Of a stretch of 64,000 nucleotides of DNA, positions 29,917 to 38,947 are shown piece after piece (position 1 is the stretch's first letter; each line of letters opens with the position of its first letter). The stretch covers positions 124,001 through 188,000 of the forward strand of contig NZ_QLYY01000007.1 of assembly GCF_003350295.1 (NCBI RefSeq). The letters are read 5' to 3'. Made by a program: the position numbers and the translations under genes. The notes below the pieces were generated by a model. That model saw only the letters and a list, made by a program, of their open reading frames with translations. It was not told the DNA's origin and made no database searches. Source of the stretch: Vibrio tetraodonis. Lineage in GTDB: Bacteria; Pseudomonadota; Gammaproteobacteria; Enterobacterales; Vibrionaceae.

Positions 29917-31284
29917 CTAGCGTACGACGAGGTAAATTGTACGTTCTCCTCGCTGAATATTGAGAGCTAGTACACTTGGCTTTTTATCAAGTAATTTTCT
30001 AAACTCGGCTAAGTTCTTAACGCGTTTACGGTTAACGCCGATGATAATATCGCCTTTTTGAAGCTGGTAAGTTGCCGCTTGTGAGCCTTTTTCTACAGAA
30101 GCCACTTTAACGCCTTGAACAGAATCACTTGAGGTTGTGTTGGTTAACTCTGCGCCAGATAATCCTTCATGGAGTTTATCTGCTGATGCTTTCATGTTTT
30201 GCTGCTCACCCAATGTAACGTCATAGTTTTCTTTCTTTCCGTCACGAATGATACCAAGTGAGACTTTTTTACCGGCACCTAAAGTCGCCACTTTAGCTCG
30301 TAATTCACTGAATGAGTTAATATTTTTGCCGTTTACAGACACAATTACATCGCCAGCTTTTAGCCCGGCTTTATCGGCAGCGCTGTCTGGTACAACCTGA
30401 CTAACGAAAGCTCCCTTGCTCGACTCATAGCCTAAAGCATCCGCGAGCTCAGATGTAATTTCTCCTCCTTGAACACCTAACATGCCTCGTTTAACTTCGC
30501 CAAATTCTAGAATTTGATCGGTCAGATTGGTCATCATATTAGAGGGGATTGCAAAACCAATACCAACGTTGCCACCGCTAGGACCCAAAATAGCCGTGTT
30601 GATACCAATCAGCTCACCTTGCAAGTTCACCAAGGCTCCACCTGAGTTTCCGCTATTAATGGCAGCGTCTGTTTGAATAAAGTTTTCGAAGTTTTCGATA
30701 TTAAGTCCACTGCGTCCTAAAGCAGAAACAATACCTGAGGTGACAGTCTGTCCCAAACCGAAAGGGTTACCTATAGCAACAGCAAAATCACCCACTCGTA
30801 AAGAGTCGGAATCTGCAATCTTAATTTCCGTTAAATTTTGCGCTTTTTCGAGTTTTAGGAGCGCAACATCGGACATCTTATCGCCCCCAACGAGTTCAGC
30901 ACCATATTCTCGGCCGTCATGAAGTTTGACTCGAATTTTTTCCGCTCCATTGATGACATGATAATTGGTGACGACATAAGCTTTATCTGCATCAATGATT
31001 ACCCCTGAACCCAATCCTCTAAATGGGCGCTCTTGCAGCTGTTCTGATGGGAATTCTGGCCCGAAAAAGAAACGAAACTGCTCTGGAATTCGCTGCTTAG
31101 AAACTTGAGTTCCTTCAACTGCAATGCTGACAACAGCAGGGGTTACTTCCTCCAGCATAGGGGCAAGGCTGGGTAGCTGTTGACCAGAAACGACAAGGGG
31201 AAGGGCTGCTGTTGCTTGTATTGGTGTGATGATTGAACTTAAGCTTAAGGAAAGAACGGATAAAGCAAGCAAAGGTTTTTTCAT
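29917..31284 (-). CDS. degQ: Periplasmic serine endoprotease DegQ/DegP type
   Basis: An HtrA-family protease and chaperone that degrades misfolded envelope proteins. The 455 residues begin with a signal peptide (cut near residue 27). The protease domain has His in NYHVI, Asp in KMSDVALL and Ser in GNSGGALV, followed by two PDZ domains (about 265-355 and 375-455), the layout that separates DegP/DegQ from single-PDZ DegS. I name it degQ because it neighbours degS as in E. coli; many Vibrio annotations call the sole homologue DegP or Do. A sigma-E-like promoter lies upstream. Confidence 0.93.
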   Translation of the reverse strand: MKKPLLALSVLSLSLSSIITPIQATAALPLVVSGQQLPSLAPMLEEVTPAVVSIAVEGTQVSKQRIPEQFRFFFGPEFPSEQLQERPFRGLGSGVIIDADKAYVVTNYHVINGAEKIRVKLHDGREYGAELVGGDKMSDVALLKLEKAQNLTEIKIADSDSLRVGDFAVAIGNPFGLGQTVTSGIVSALGRSGLNIENFENFIQTDAAINSGNSGGALVNLQGELIGINTAILGPSGGNVGIGFAIPSNMMTNLTDQILEFGEVKRGMLGVQGGEITSELADALGYESSKGAFVSQVVPDSAADKAGLKAGDVIVSVNGKNINSFSELRAKVATLGAGKKVSLGIIRDGKKENYDVTLGEQQNMKASADKLHEGLSGAELTNTTSSDSVQGVKVASVEKGSQAATYQLQKGDIIIGVNRKRVKNLAEFRKLLDKKPSVLALNIQRGERTIYLVVR

Positions 31285-31365
31285 CTGATAACTCCTAGTT
31301 TTAGTTAAGGCCTGAGACTTAATATTTGTGTAAAAAATAAGAAATCAAACGACACTTACGGGAAT

Positions 31366-31393
31366 TATGACTAAAAAACCTTTACAAAGTTCA
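31366..31393 (-). promoter_or_regulatory. Candidate sigma-E promoter for degQ
   Basis: On the minus strand TGAACTT (31393-31387), a 15-bp spacer and GTCATA (31371-31366) match the envelope-stress sigma-E pattern GGAACTT-N15-GTCAAA well. The start would fall about 70 bp before the degQ ATG. Such control is established for degP-type genes; for this gene it is inferred from the motif. Confidence 0.55.
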
Positions 31394-31410
31394 CTATGAG
31401 CTGTTTGAAC

Positions 31411-31869
31411 TTATGATGCTTCAGCCGCTATAGCCTGATCGGCGCTGAGTTGCTGTTTTTTTTCTTCCTTGAGTAAGCCCGTTGAACCAGAGGCATAATC
31501 CTTTGGCGCTTCACTTCTAACTGAAGATGTTTTTTCAGTGGGTGCTTTGGTTGAAGCATCCGACTGCTCAGCGACTTTCTTGCTAAACGGATTATCCTGT
31601 TCAGGAAGGCTAGGTAGTAGCTCAGAAGATGTCTTAGCCATATGTTGATACAGTTTGGTGTATTCTTTACCTAAAGAATCCAGCATATCTGCCGTTTTAG
31701 CAAAGTGGTCTGTGAGATCTTGCTTTTGCTGTTCAAGTTCGAACTTTGCATTTTCTAAATCTTTTTGGATGGTTTTTTGCTTTTTGTATCCCGGAGTAGT
31801 AATGCGCGAGATGATGATGCCTAAAACCGTACCAATAAGCAAACCTACGAGGGCGTAAATCCAAAGCAT
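31411..31869 (-). CDS. zapG: Z-ring associated protein ZapG (YhcB, DUF1043)
   Basis: ZapG/YhcB is a small inner-membrane protein linked to cell division, envelope growth and cell shape. The 152-residue product has one N-terminal helix (about 3-22, IYALVGLLIGTVLGIIISR), a coiled-coil stretch (about 30-80, rich in Lys/Glu/Gln), and a disordered Ser/Lys/Glu-rich tail. It lies upstream of degQ in the same direction but 126 bp away, and diverges from zapE, also a division-linked gene. Confidence 0.9.
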   Translation of the reverse strand: MLWIYALVGLLIGTVLGIIISRITTPGYKKQKTIQKDLENAKFELEQQKQDLTDHFAKTADMLDSLGKEYTKLYQHMAKTSSELLPSLPEQDNPFSKKVAEQSDASTKAPTEKTSSVRSEAPKDYASGSTGLLKEEKKQQLSADQAIAAEAS

Positions 31870-32020
31870 ATTCGCTCCTTATCATTGTTATTTAACATGT
31901 TTTTCACCGAACGGTTACACATGCTTAGTGACATGTTACTATGAGAGGCCAAGACGATAAAGAAAAATGCGTGTGCACTGCATAGCAGTTTGTCTTCTTT
32001 TAAAGCATTTGAGTAAAGTA

Positions 32021-33124
32021 ATGACACCATTAGATACCTATACCCGAGACATTAAACAACACGGTTTTCAGCAAGATGACGCGCAGCTCAAAGCGGTTCA
32101 ATCTCTAGATAAGCTTTATCATGATTTTATAGAATATGTGAGCAATCCAGTCGTCAAGAAAACTAGATGGAAACGTTGGTTCAGTAAAACTCAAGCTCAG
32201 CATGCAGCACCTAAAGGGCTGTATTTTTGGGGAGGAGTAGGGCGCGGGAAAACGTATTTAATGGACACATTTTTCGAAGCTTTACCCTGCGAAAAAAAGA
32301 TGCGTGTACATTTCCATCGTTTTATGTACCGCGTTCATGACGAGTTAAATTCTCTGGGTGAGGTGAATGATCCGTTAGAACTTGTTGCTGATAAATTTAA
32401 ATCTGAAGCGGATATTATTTGTTTTGATGAGTTCTTTGTTTCAGATATTACCGATGCCATGATTCTTGGTACTTTGTTTCAGGCATTATTTCGGCGTGGT
32501 GTAGTCTTGGTTGCAACCTCGAATATTCCTCCTCAAGACCTCTATCGAAATGGTTTGCAACGAGCTCGCTTTTTACCTGCTATCGAACTCATTCAAGCAA
32601 ATTGTCAGATACTCAATGTCGATAGTGGAATTGACTATCGACTTAGAACATTGGAGCAAGCCGAAATTTATCATTTCCCTCTCGATGAACAAGCGAGTAT
32701 TAACCTTGGCCGTTACTTCGAACAATTGGTAGGCGAGAGCAAACAGGGAGAGACATGCATAGAAATCAATCATCGGCAGATAAATATCGTTAACTCTTAT
32801 GAGGGAGTACTTCATGCAACCTTCGAGCAACTTTGTCAATCAGCGAGAAGTCAGAATGATTACATTGAGCTATCACGAATCTACAATACAGTCCTACTTG
32901 CAGATGTGAAGCAAATGGGGCGGTTAACTGACGATGCTGCGCGCCGTTTTATCGCGTTAGTGGATGAATTTTATGAGCGTAATGTTAAATTAATCATTTC
33001 CGCAGAAGTGGCTTTGGAAGACTTGTATACCCAGGGACAATTGGAGTTTGAGTTTCAGCGTTGTCAGTCACGTTTGATAGAAATGCAAAGTCATGATTAT
33101 CTAGCTAAAGAGCATTTAGCATAA
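32021..33124 (+). CDS. zapE: Cell division protein ZapE, AFG1-like ATPase
   Basis: ZapE is a cytoplasmic ATPase that associates with the Z-ring, mainly under low oxygen or high temperature in E. coli. The 367-residue product has Walker A GGVGRGKT (about residues 69-76), Walker B IICFDEFFVSD, and the FFEALP...RVHFHRFM segment typical of the AFG1 family. The frame is open 54 bp further upstream, but ATG 32021 (MTPLDTYTRDIKQHGF) matches the family start. Confidence 0.95.
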   Translation: MTPLDTYTRDIKQHGFQQDDAQLKAVQSLDKLYHDFIEYVSNPVVKKTRWKRWFSKTQAQHAAPKGLYFWGGVGRGKTYLMDTFFEALPCEKKMRVHFHRFMYRVHDELNSLGEVNDPLELVADKFKSEADIICFDEFFVSDITDAMILGTLFQALFRRGVVLVATSNIPPQDLYRNGLQRARFLPAIELIQANCQILNVDSGIDYRLRTLEQAEIYHFPLDEQASINLGRYFEQLVGESKQGETCIEINHRQINIVNSYEGVLHATFEQLCQSARSQNDYIELSRIYNTVLLADVKQMGRLTDDAARRFIALVDEFYERNVKLIISAEVALEDLYTQGQLEFEFQRCQSRLIEMQSHDYLAKEHLA

Positions 33125-33204
33125 AGGAGTGAAGGTATTTGCTATGACAAGAAAAAAAATCGACTTTTTTGCTGAAAAGAGGTGATTTTTTCAACTGACT
33201 TCTC

Positions 33205-33355
33205 TATAATCCTGCGACCCACCGTTACTGCAGACCAAGTCCTAACGGATTTAGGGTCGAGAGTGCCAACCACTCGAAGGGGTGATGACTGGGCTCTTAG
33301 TCAGTGGGAGCAATGCTCCTTAAGTGTAAATTTTAATTAACGGGTTATTATTAGC
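33205..33355 (+). promoter_or_regulatory. rplM promoter (-10) and structured leader
   Basis: A perfect TATAAT (33205-33210) places transcription near 33217, leaving a leader of about 140 nt before rplM. It can form several helices, including GGAGC-AAT-GCTCC (33308-33320) and TGACT/AGTCA around it, plus GACC...GGTC upstream. In E. coli ribosomal protein L13 represses its own mRNA through the leader, so a similar control site here is a reasonable inference. I cannot confirm that the structure is conserved. Confidence 0.55.
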
Positions 33356-33784
33356 ATGAAAACTTTCGTTGCTAAACCAGAAACTGTAAAACGCGACTGG
33401 TACGTTGTAGACGCTGAAGGTAAAACTCTTGGTCGTCTAGCAAGTGAAATTGCATCTCGCCTACGTGGCAAACATAAAGCTGAGTACACTCCACACGTTG
33501 ACACTGGTGATTACATCATCGTTGTGAATGCGGAGAAAGTTACTGTAACTGGTAACAAGGCTAAAGGTAAGATTTACCATCGCCATACTGAGTTCCCTGG
33601 CGGTCTTAAGTCAATCAGCTTTGAGAAGCTTATTGATCGTAAGCCAGAGATGGCGCTTGAGCTAGCAGTTAAAGGTATGCTACCACGTGGTCCTCTAGGC
33701 CGTGCTATGTACCGTAAGCTGAAAGTTTACGCTGGTGCTGAGCACAACCATGTTGCTCAACAACCACAAGTACTAGACATCTAA
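33356..33784 (+). CDS. rplM: 50S ribosomal protein L13
   Basis: L13 is an early assembly protein of the large ribosomal subunit. The 142 residues are the exact usual length and include [19 protein letters not shown] near the start and the signature [21 protein letters not shown] (about 107-127, quoted in part). Codon use is strongly biased, as expected for a highly expressed gene. It forms the standard rplM-rpsI operon, 15 bp apart. Confidence 0.99.
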   Translation: MKTFVAKPETVKRDWYVVDAEGKTLGRLASEIASRLRGKHKAEYTPHVDTGDYIIVVNAEKVTVTGNKAKGKIYHRHTEFPGGLKSISFEKLIDRKPEMALELAVKGMLPRGPLGRAMYRKLKVYAGAEHNHVAQQPQVLDI

Positions 33785-33799
33785 TCGGGGATTTCGAAA

Positions 33800-34192
33800 A
33801 TGGCAGAGAATCAATACTACGGCACTGGCCGTCGCAAAAGCTCAGCTGCACGTGTTTTCATCAAACCAGGCAGCGGCAACATCGTAATCAACAAGCGTGG
33901 TCTTGATGAGTACTTCGGTCGTCCAACTTCTCGTATGGTTGTTAAGCAACCTCTAGAGCTAGTTGAACTTACTGAAAAGCTAGATCTATATGTTACTGTT
34001 AAAGGTGGCGGTATTTCTGGTCAAGCAGGTGCTATCCGTCACGGTATCACTCGCGCTCTAATGGAGTACGATGAGTCTCTACGTCCAACTCTACGTGCAG
34101 CGGGTTACGTAACTCGTGATGCTCGTTGTGTTGAGCGTAAGAAAGTTGGTCTACGTAAAGCACGTCGTCGTCCACAGTTCTCCAAGCGTTAA
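33800..34192 (+). CDS. rpsI: 30S ribosomal protein S9
   Basis: S9 sits in the 30S head, and its C-terminal tail reaches the P-site tRNA. The 130-residue product begins [20 protein letters not shown], contains [19 protein letters not shown] and ends in the conserved basic tail [18 protein letters not shown] ribosome binding site region precedes the ATG. The operon ends at a terminator 50 bp downstream. Confidence 0.99.
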   Translation: MAENQYYGTGRRKSSAARVFIKPGSGNIVINKRGLDEYFGRPTSRMVVKQPLELVELTEKLDLYVTVKGGGISGQAGAIRHGITRALMEYDESLRPTLRAAGYVTRDARCVERKKVGLRKARRRPQFSKR

Positions 34193-34512
34193 TCTTTCTT
34201 CAAGGTTATTTCCGGTATATCTATCGGAACTTGGTACCCAAAGCCTGGCTTTTTGTCAGGCTTTTTGTTTTCTATCCGTAAATACCTCTCTTTATATCCG
34301 TCTTAATAACATATTTTCTGCTAATCTTTCTTTTGTGAGCGAACGGGCTATTTACTTGACGCTTGTTGCAAAAAGGTACCTTTATCTTGTCAAAAAGTAG
34401 GGTTTTAATTATCATTTGCCGTCAAATACATACAACTAGATTCGTATTTTTTAGCCATGCTCTGTAATAGGAATAATAATAATCCAAAAGGAGCAACTGG
34501 GAGAATGTTTGG
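34193..34512 (+). other. Noncoding stretch: rpsI terminator and petA upstream region
   Basis: The stretch starts with the rpsI terminator (34240-34266). The remaining 245 bp are AT-rich and noncoding. A possible petA promoter is TTGACG at about 34357 with an AT-rich -10 region about 17 bp later. GGAG at 34500-34503 is the likely petA ribosome binding site. No conserved RNA was recognised. Confidence 0.4.
34240..34266 (+). terminator. Intrinsic terminator after rpsI
   Basis: AAAGCCTG, a 9-nt loop, CAGGCTTT and a T-run, 48 bp after the rpsI stop codon. Confidence 0.9.
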
Positions 34513-35106
34513 ATGAGCAATGCGCCTTTAAATAACGGTCGCAGACGTTTCTTGACCGCTACAACTGCCGTTGTAGGGGGTCTCGGAGCTGCTGCTGTCG
34601 CCGTTCCTTTTATTAAATCTTGGAGCCCAAGTGAGAAAGCAAAAGCTGCGGGTGCCCCTGTCGAAGTTGAAATCGGTAAGCTTGAAGAAGGACAAATGGT
34701 TCGCGTTGAGTGGCGTGGTAAGCCAGTTTGGGTTGTTCGCCGAGCGCAGTCTATTGTTGATGGGCTGAAGAATATTGATGGTCAACTTCGTGACCCATCT
34801 TCAGGAGAAGAGCAACAGCCCGATTATGCACAGAATGCTTATCGTTCTATAAAACCAGAGTTCTTTGTTGCAGTCGGAATATGCACTCATTTGGGTTGTT
34901 CGCCAACTTATTTACCGGACACTTTTAGTGAACAAGTCCAAGGTGTGAAGTCAGGGTTCTTTTGCCCATGTCACGGCTCTAAGTTTGATATGGCGGGGCG
35001 TGTTTTCCAAGGCGTACCTGCTCCTTTGAATCTTGTTGTTCCCAAACATATGTATATCACGGATACCAGAATCATTATCGGTGTTGATGAAGAAGGAGAA
35101 GCATGA
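34513..35106 (+). CDS. petA: Cytochrome bc1 Rieske iron-sulfur subunit
   Basis: The Rieske protein takes electrons from ubiquinol and passes them to cytochrome c1. The 197 residues start with a twin-arginine type N terminus (NNGRRRFLTATT) that also forms the single membrane anchor. The [2Fe-2S] ligands are in CTHLGC (about 120-125) and CPCHGS (about 155-160). It is the first gene of petABC; its TGA overlaps the petB ATG. Confidence 0.97.
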   Translation: MSNAPLNNGRRRFLTATTAVVGGLGAAAVAVPFIKSWSPSEKAKAAGAPVEVEIGKLEEGQMVRVEWRGKPVWVVRRAQSIVDGLKNIDGQLRDPSSGEEQQPDYAQNAYRSIKPEFFVAVGICTHLGCSPTYLPDTFSEQVQGVKSGFFCPCHGSKFDMAGRVFQGVPAPLNLVVPKHMYITDTRIIIGVDEEGEA

Positions 35107-36371
35107 TGCAATCTCTACTTGATTGGGTGGAAAAACGCATACCCGCGATGAATGCGTATAAAAAGCACCTCTCTGAATATCCGATGCCAAAGAACTTCAA
35201 TTTCTGGTATTTGTTCGGCTCATTGGCGATGATTGTCCTAGTCAACCAGATTTTGACAGGTATCTGGCTAACGATGAACTATGAACCGTCAGGTGATGGT
35301 GCATTCGCCTCTATTGAATACATTATGCGTGATGTTGAGTATGGGTGGCTGCTGCGCTATATGCATTCAACGGGTGCCTCTGCGTTCTTTGTGGTTGTAT
35401 ATCTGCATATGTTCCGTGGTTTGATCTATGGATCCTACCAAAAGCCACGTGAGCTGCTGTGGATCTTCGGCATGTTGATTTTCCTTGTGTTGATGGCTGA
35501 AGCCTTTATGGGATATCTATTACCTTGGGGGCAGATGTCGTATTGGGGAGCTCAGGTCATCATTTCTTTGTTTGGCGCGATTCCTGTGATTGGCGACGAT
35601 CTGACGCTTTGGATTCGTGGTGACTATGTTATCTCGGGTGCAACGCTAAACCGTTTCTTCGCACTACATGTGATTGCGTTGCCAATTGTGTTGCTATTAC
35701 TTATCGTCTTGCATGTTTTAGCTTTACATGAGGTTGGTTCAAATAACCCTGATGGCATTGAAACTAAGCTGCCCAAAGGCACCATGGGTGATGACTATAA
35801 AACCCAGTTCAAATTCCATGATGATTATGTGAAAAAGTATGACATTATAGACAGCATACCTTTCCATCCATATGGCACAGTGAAAGACTTAATTGGAATC
35901 GCTGGATTCTTATTCCTGTTCTGTTATGTGTTGTTCTTCAATCCTGAAATGGGGGGGTATTTCTTAGAACCACCTAACTTTGAAGCTGCTAACCCTCTGA
36001 AAACACCGGAGCACATTGCGCCAGTTTGGTACTTTACACCTTTTTATGCCATCTTACGTGCGGTTCCAGATAAACTGCTTGGGGTTATCGCTATGGGGGC
36101 ATCGATAGCTGTCCTATTTGTTCTACCCTGGTTGGACCGCTGTCGAGTACGTTCATATCGCTATCGCAGTAAGTTCCATTTGTTTAATATCATCCAATTC
36201 ACGATCAGCTTCATTGCTTTGGGTGTGCTTGGTGCGCTTCCAGCGACACCGACATACACGTTGCTAGCGCAGATCTTTAGCGTAGCTTATTTTATGTTCT
36301 TCGTTCTGCTGTACTTCTACAGTAAGAATGAGGCGACTAAGCCACTACCAGAAAGGGTGAACTTCAAATGA
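35103..36371 (+). CDS. petB: Cytochrome bc1 cytochrome b subunit
   Basis: Cytochrome b holds both quinone sites and two b hemes in the inner membrane. The 422-residue protein has about nine membrane helices. The heme-ligand pairs are a His-13-His spacing in helix B (HSTGASAFFVVVYLH) and a His-14-His spacing in helix D (beginning HVIALPIVLLLL). The Qo-site PEWY motif appears as PVWY (APVWYFTPFYAILR), as in many proteobacteria. Start ATG 35103 overlaps the petA stop; a second ATG follows directly. It overlaps petC by 4 bp. Confidence 0.97.
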   Translation: MMQSLLDWVEKRIPAMNAYKKHLSEYPMPKNFNFWYLFGSLAMIVLVNQILTGIWLTMNYEPSGDGAFASIEYIMRDVEYGWLLRYMHSTGASAFFVVVYLHMFRGLIYGSYQKPRELLWIFGMLIFLVLMAEAFMGYLLPWGQMSYWGAQVIISLFGAIPVIGDDLTLWIRGDYVISGATLNRFFALHVIALPIVLLLLIVLHVLALHEVGSNNPDGIETKLPKGTMGDDYKTQFKFHDDYVKKYDIIDSIPFHPYGTVKDLIGIAGFLFLFCYVLFFNPEMGGYFLEPPNFEAANPLKTPEHIAPVWYFTPFYAILRAVPDKLLGVIAMGASIAVLFVLPWLDRCRVRSYRYRSKFHLFNIIQFTISFIALGVLGALPATPTYTLLAQIFSVAYFMFFVLLYFYSKNEATKPLPERVNFK

Positions 36372-37105
36372 CAAAATGGATTGTAACTTTATTTGTAATG
36401 CTGCCCTCTCTGGCGATGGCAGCAGGAGCGAACGTGCCTTTGGATAAAGCGAATAATGATTTGAGTGACCAAGCTTCGTTACAAAATGGTGCCAAGTTGT
36501 TTATGAACTACTGTTTTGGTTGCCACTCGTCTCAATATCAGCGATACGAACGTGTGGCAAGAGATATAGGTATCCCAGTTGAATTACTCAAAGAAAATTT
36601 GATTTTTGATCCGAATGCTAAAGTTGGCGACCTGATGGAAAACGCCATCCCAGATAAGGCGGCTGCCAAATGGTTTGGTGCGACGCCTCCTGATCTCACT
36701 TTAGTTGCTCGTGTACGCGGTGTAGATTGGTTATATACATATCTTCGTTCGTTCTATGAGGACCCTTCTAGGCCGTTTGGTGTAAATAACATCGTATTCC
36801 CTAGCGTAGGTATGCCTCATGTATTAGAAGAGCTCCAAGGTATTCCTAGCCCCATTTATGAAACTAAGGTTATCGATGGCCAAGAGCATAAAGTGGTTGT
36901 AGGCACCGAAACTAATGGCAAAGGGGAACTGAACCAAGAGGAATATGATGATGCAGTTCGTGATCTAGTTAACTTCCTCGAATACTCGGGCGATCCGGTT
37001 AAATTAGAACGTCATGCTTTAGGTTGGTGGGTAATGGCTTTCTTAGTTATTTTCACTATAGTTGTTGTCTTGCTTAAGAAAGAATATTGGCGCGATGTCC
37101 ATTAA
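36368..37105 (+). CDS. petC: Cytochrome bc1 cytochrome c1 subunit
   Basis: Cytochrome c1 accepts electrons from the Rieske centre and hands them to soluble cytochrome c. The 245-residue product has a signal peptide (cut near residue 18, SLAMAAG), a heme-binding CFGCH (about 49-53), a GMPHVL segment with the likely Met ligand, and a C-terminal membrane anchor (about 218-238). It ends the petABC operon, before a strong terminator. Confidence 0.96.
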   Translation: MTKWIVTLFVMLPSLAMAAGANVPLDKANNDLSDQASLQNGAKLFMNYCFGCHSSQYQRYERVARDIGIPVELLKENLIFDPNAKVGDLMENAIPDKAAAKWFGATPPDLTLVARVRGVDWLYTYLRSFYEDPSRPFGVNNIVFPSVGMPHVLEELQGIPSPIYETKVIDGQEHKVVVGTETNGKGELNQEEYDDAVRDLVNFLEYSGDPVKLERHALGWWVMAFLVIFTIVVVLLKKEYWRDVH

Positions 37106-37145
37106 TTGTGCTAATATGCGGTGCTAATTCCAAATTTTATTGTTG

Positions 37146-37175
37146 ATAATGGAGGCTTAGCCTCCATTATTTTTT
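37146..37175 (+). terminator. Intrinsic terminator after petC
   Basis: ATAATGGAGGC, a 3-nt loop, GCCTCCATTAT and T-run: an 11-bp perfect stem that separates petABC from sspA. Confidence 0.92.
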
Positions 37176-37202
37176 ATATCTGTATGTGTGCTGGAGGGCT
37201 CC

Positions 37203-37838
37203 ATGGCTGTAGCTGCCAATAAACGTTCTGTGATGACTCTATTTTCAAGTGCATCTGATATGTATAGCCATCAGGTCCGTATCGTCCTGGCTGAAAAAGG
37301 TGTAAGTGTTGAAGTTGAATTAGTCGATGAAGTAAACCTTCCTGCTGAATTGATTGAACTTAACCCTTATAAATCAGTACCCACTCTAGTTGATCGTGAG
37401 CTGGCGCTATACGACTCAAAAATCATTATGGAATACTTAGATGAGCGATTCCCTCATCCACCCTTGATGCCTGTTTACCCCGTAGCGAGAGGAAACAGTC
37501 GTTTGATGATTTACCGTATTGAAAAAAATTGGTACACCTTGGCAGAAAAAATTGCCAATGGTAATGCTGATGAAGCTGAAAGCGCTCGCAATAAGTTGCG
37601 TAACGATTTACTAACACTGGGTCCAGTCTTTGCCGAGTTTGAATACTTTATGAGTGAAGAATTTAGCTTGATTGACTGCTATCTTGCTCCTCTATTGTGG
37701 CGTTTGCCTCAGTTAGGTATTGATCTTGTTGGTCCTGGCTCAAAAGAACTGAAAGTTTACATGAATCGTGTATTTGAACGTGATTCATTCTTAGCGTCTC
37801 TAACAGAGGCTGAGCGCGAAATGCGCCTGAGTCGTTAA
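37203..37838 (+). CDS. sspA: Stringent starvation protein A
   Basis: SspA is a glutathione-transferase-fold protein that binds RNA polymerase and helps in stationary phase and acid tolerance; it has no transferase activity. The 211 residues have the N-terminal thioredoxin-like half (SASDMYSHQVRIVLAEKGV, NPYKSVPTLVDRE, YDSKIIMEYLDERFPHPPL) and an all-helical C-terminal half. ATG 37203 follows GGAGGG by 4 bp; a GTG 15 bp upstream is in frame but less likely. It is cotranscribed with sspB, 13 bp downstream. Confidence 0.96.
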   Translation: MAVAANKRSVMTLFSSASDMYSHQVRIVLAEKGVSVEVELVDEVNLPAELIELNPYKSVPTLVDRELALYDSKIIMEYLDERFPHPPLMPVYPVARGNSRLMIYRIEKNWYTLAEKIANGNADEAESARNKLRNDLLTLGPVFAEFEYFMSEEFSLIDCYLAPLLWRLPQLGIDLVGPGSKELKVYMNRVFERDSFLASLTEAEREMRLSR

Positions 37839-37851
37839 CTTAGGGAGCAAA

Positions 37852-38346
37852 ATGGACATCGCAAACATGACGCCACGTCGGCCATATATGCTGAGAGCAT
37901 TCTATGATTGGCTAGTTGATAATGAATTAACCCCTCATCTAGTGGTTGCTGCTACCTTGCCAGGAGTCCGTGTACCAGAGGAATTTATTCAAGATGGACA
38001 AATTATTTTGAATATTGCTCCTCGAGCGGTAGGTAATCTAGAGTTAGGTAATGAGGCTATCACCTTTAATGCTCGTTTTTCTGGTCGCCCGCATAGCGTA
38101 ATTGTACCTCTTTATGCAGTGCAGGCTATATATGCGCGTGAAAACGGCGCTGGGACTATGTTCGAACCGGAGGATGCTTACGACGAGGAGCGGATGGGGC
38201 TTGATGATGATTTCTCATCTGTAGAAGAACACGATGCTGAAAGTTCTGGCCTTTCATTGGCAACAGAGGTTACTGATGATGATCCGACGCCTGATGATGA
38301 GCCGCCTAGGCCTAAAGGGCGCCCAAGTCTTCGAGTAGTAAAGTAA
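37852..38346 (+). CDS. sspB: ClpXP adaptor SspB
   Basis: SspB binds ssrA-tagged proteins and delivers them to ClpXP for degradation. The 164-residue protein has the compact SspB fold (PRRPYMLRAFYDWLVDNELTP at the N terminus, quoted in part; NARFSGRPHSVIVPLYAV in the core), then a long acidic flexible linker (about 105-150). The short basic tail GRPSLRVVK is the ClpX-docking motif. It pairs with sspA as in most gammaproteobacteria. Confidence 0.96.
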   Translation: MDIANMTPRRPYMLRAFYDWLVDNELTPHLVVAATLPGVRVPEEFIQDGQIILNIAPRAVGNLELGNEAITFNARFSGRPHSVIVPLYAVQAIYARENGAGTMFEPEDAYDEERMGLDDDFSSVEEHDAESSGLSLATEVTDDDPTPDDEPPRPKGRPSLRVVK

Positions 38347-38347
38347 T

Positions 38348-38373
38348 AAAAAAGCAGCCTGAGCTGCTTTTTT
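38348..38373. terminator. Bidirectional terminator between sspB and dolP
   Basis: AAAAAAGCAGC, CTGA loop, GCTGCTTTTTT in the 28 bp between the convergent sspB and dolP stops. T-runs on both strands let it work in both directions. Confidence 0.92.
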
Positions 38374-38374
38374 A

Positions 38375-38944
38375 TTAGTTGCTGGTTTTAAATGCTTTGA
38401 TTACTTGCTTTACGCCGGAAATGTTTCGGGCAACATCGACAGCAACATCCGCTTGTTCTGGTGTCAGATAGCCAAGTAAAAAGACTTCTTTATCTTCTGT
38501 AATCACTTTCACTTTGACGCCATTAAGCTTTTCATTGGTGAGCAAGGCTGATTTGACTTTAGTGGTTATCCAGCTGTCATGACTAATTTGGCCAATAGAT
38601 AGAGGTGCTTTGATCCGAACTTGATTGTGGATTTTTTCTACACCTTTTATCTTTTGAGCTTTAGAAATGAAGTTATCAAGAAGTTCAGAGTTACTTGCTT
38701 GGCCTATTAAAACAACAGTACCTTCATAGGAGCTGGCTGAAATTCTTACCTGATGCACAAAAGGTGCCTTATTCGCTATGCCAGCAACCTCAAATTCGAT
38801 ATTGTTGTCATCCCAAATTTCTTGTGTGGTACGCGTATCCGTGACTATGTTGGCCGTGGTTGCCGCACCAGCGACAAAAAGACCAGCACAACCTGTAGTG
38901 CCTAATAGAGCGCAGCTTATAAGTAATGTGCATAAATATTTCAT
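38375..38944 (-). CDS. dolP: BON-domain outer-membrane lipoprotein DolP (YraP)
   Basis: DolP is an outer-membrane lipoprotein that supports envelope integrity and localises to the division site in E. coli. The 189 residues have a lipoprotein signal with lipobox TTGC (Cys19) and two BON domains (about 47-115 and 125-189; for example GTVVLIGQASNSELLDNF and KEVFLLGYLTPEQADVAVD). It is the last gene of the leftward lpoA-yraN-diaA-dolP run and follows diaA by 3 bp. Confidence 0.94.
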   Translation of the reverse strand: MKYLCTLLISCALLGTTGCAGLFVAGAATTANIVTDTRTTQEIWDDNNIEFEVAGIANKAPFVHQVRISASSYEGTVVLIGQASNSELLDNFISKAQKIKGVEKIHNQVRIKAPLSIGQISHDSWITTKVKSALLTNEKLNGVKVKVITEDKEVFLLGYLTPEQADVAVDVARNISGVKQVIKAFKTSN

Positions 38945-38947
38945 GAG

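Noticed and set aside
34505..34516. Three-codon frame (Met-Phe-Gly-stop) overlapping the petA start as ATGA
   Set aside because: Too short to weigh; the GGAG at 34500 is better spaced for petA itself.
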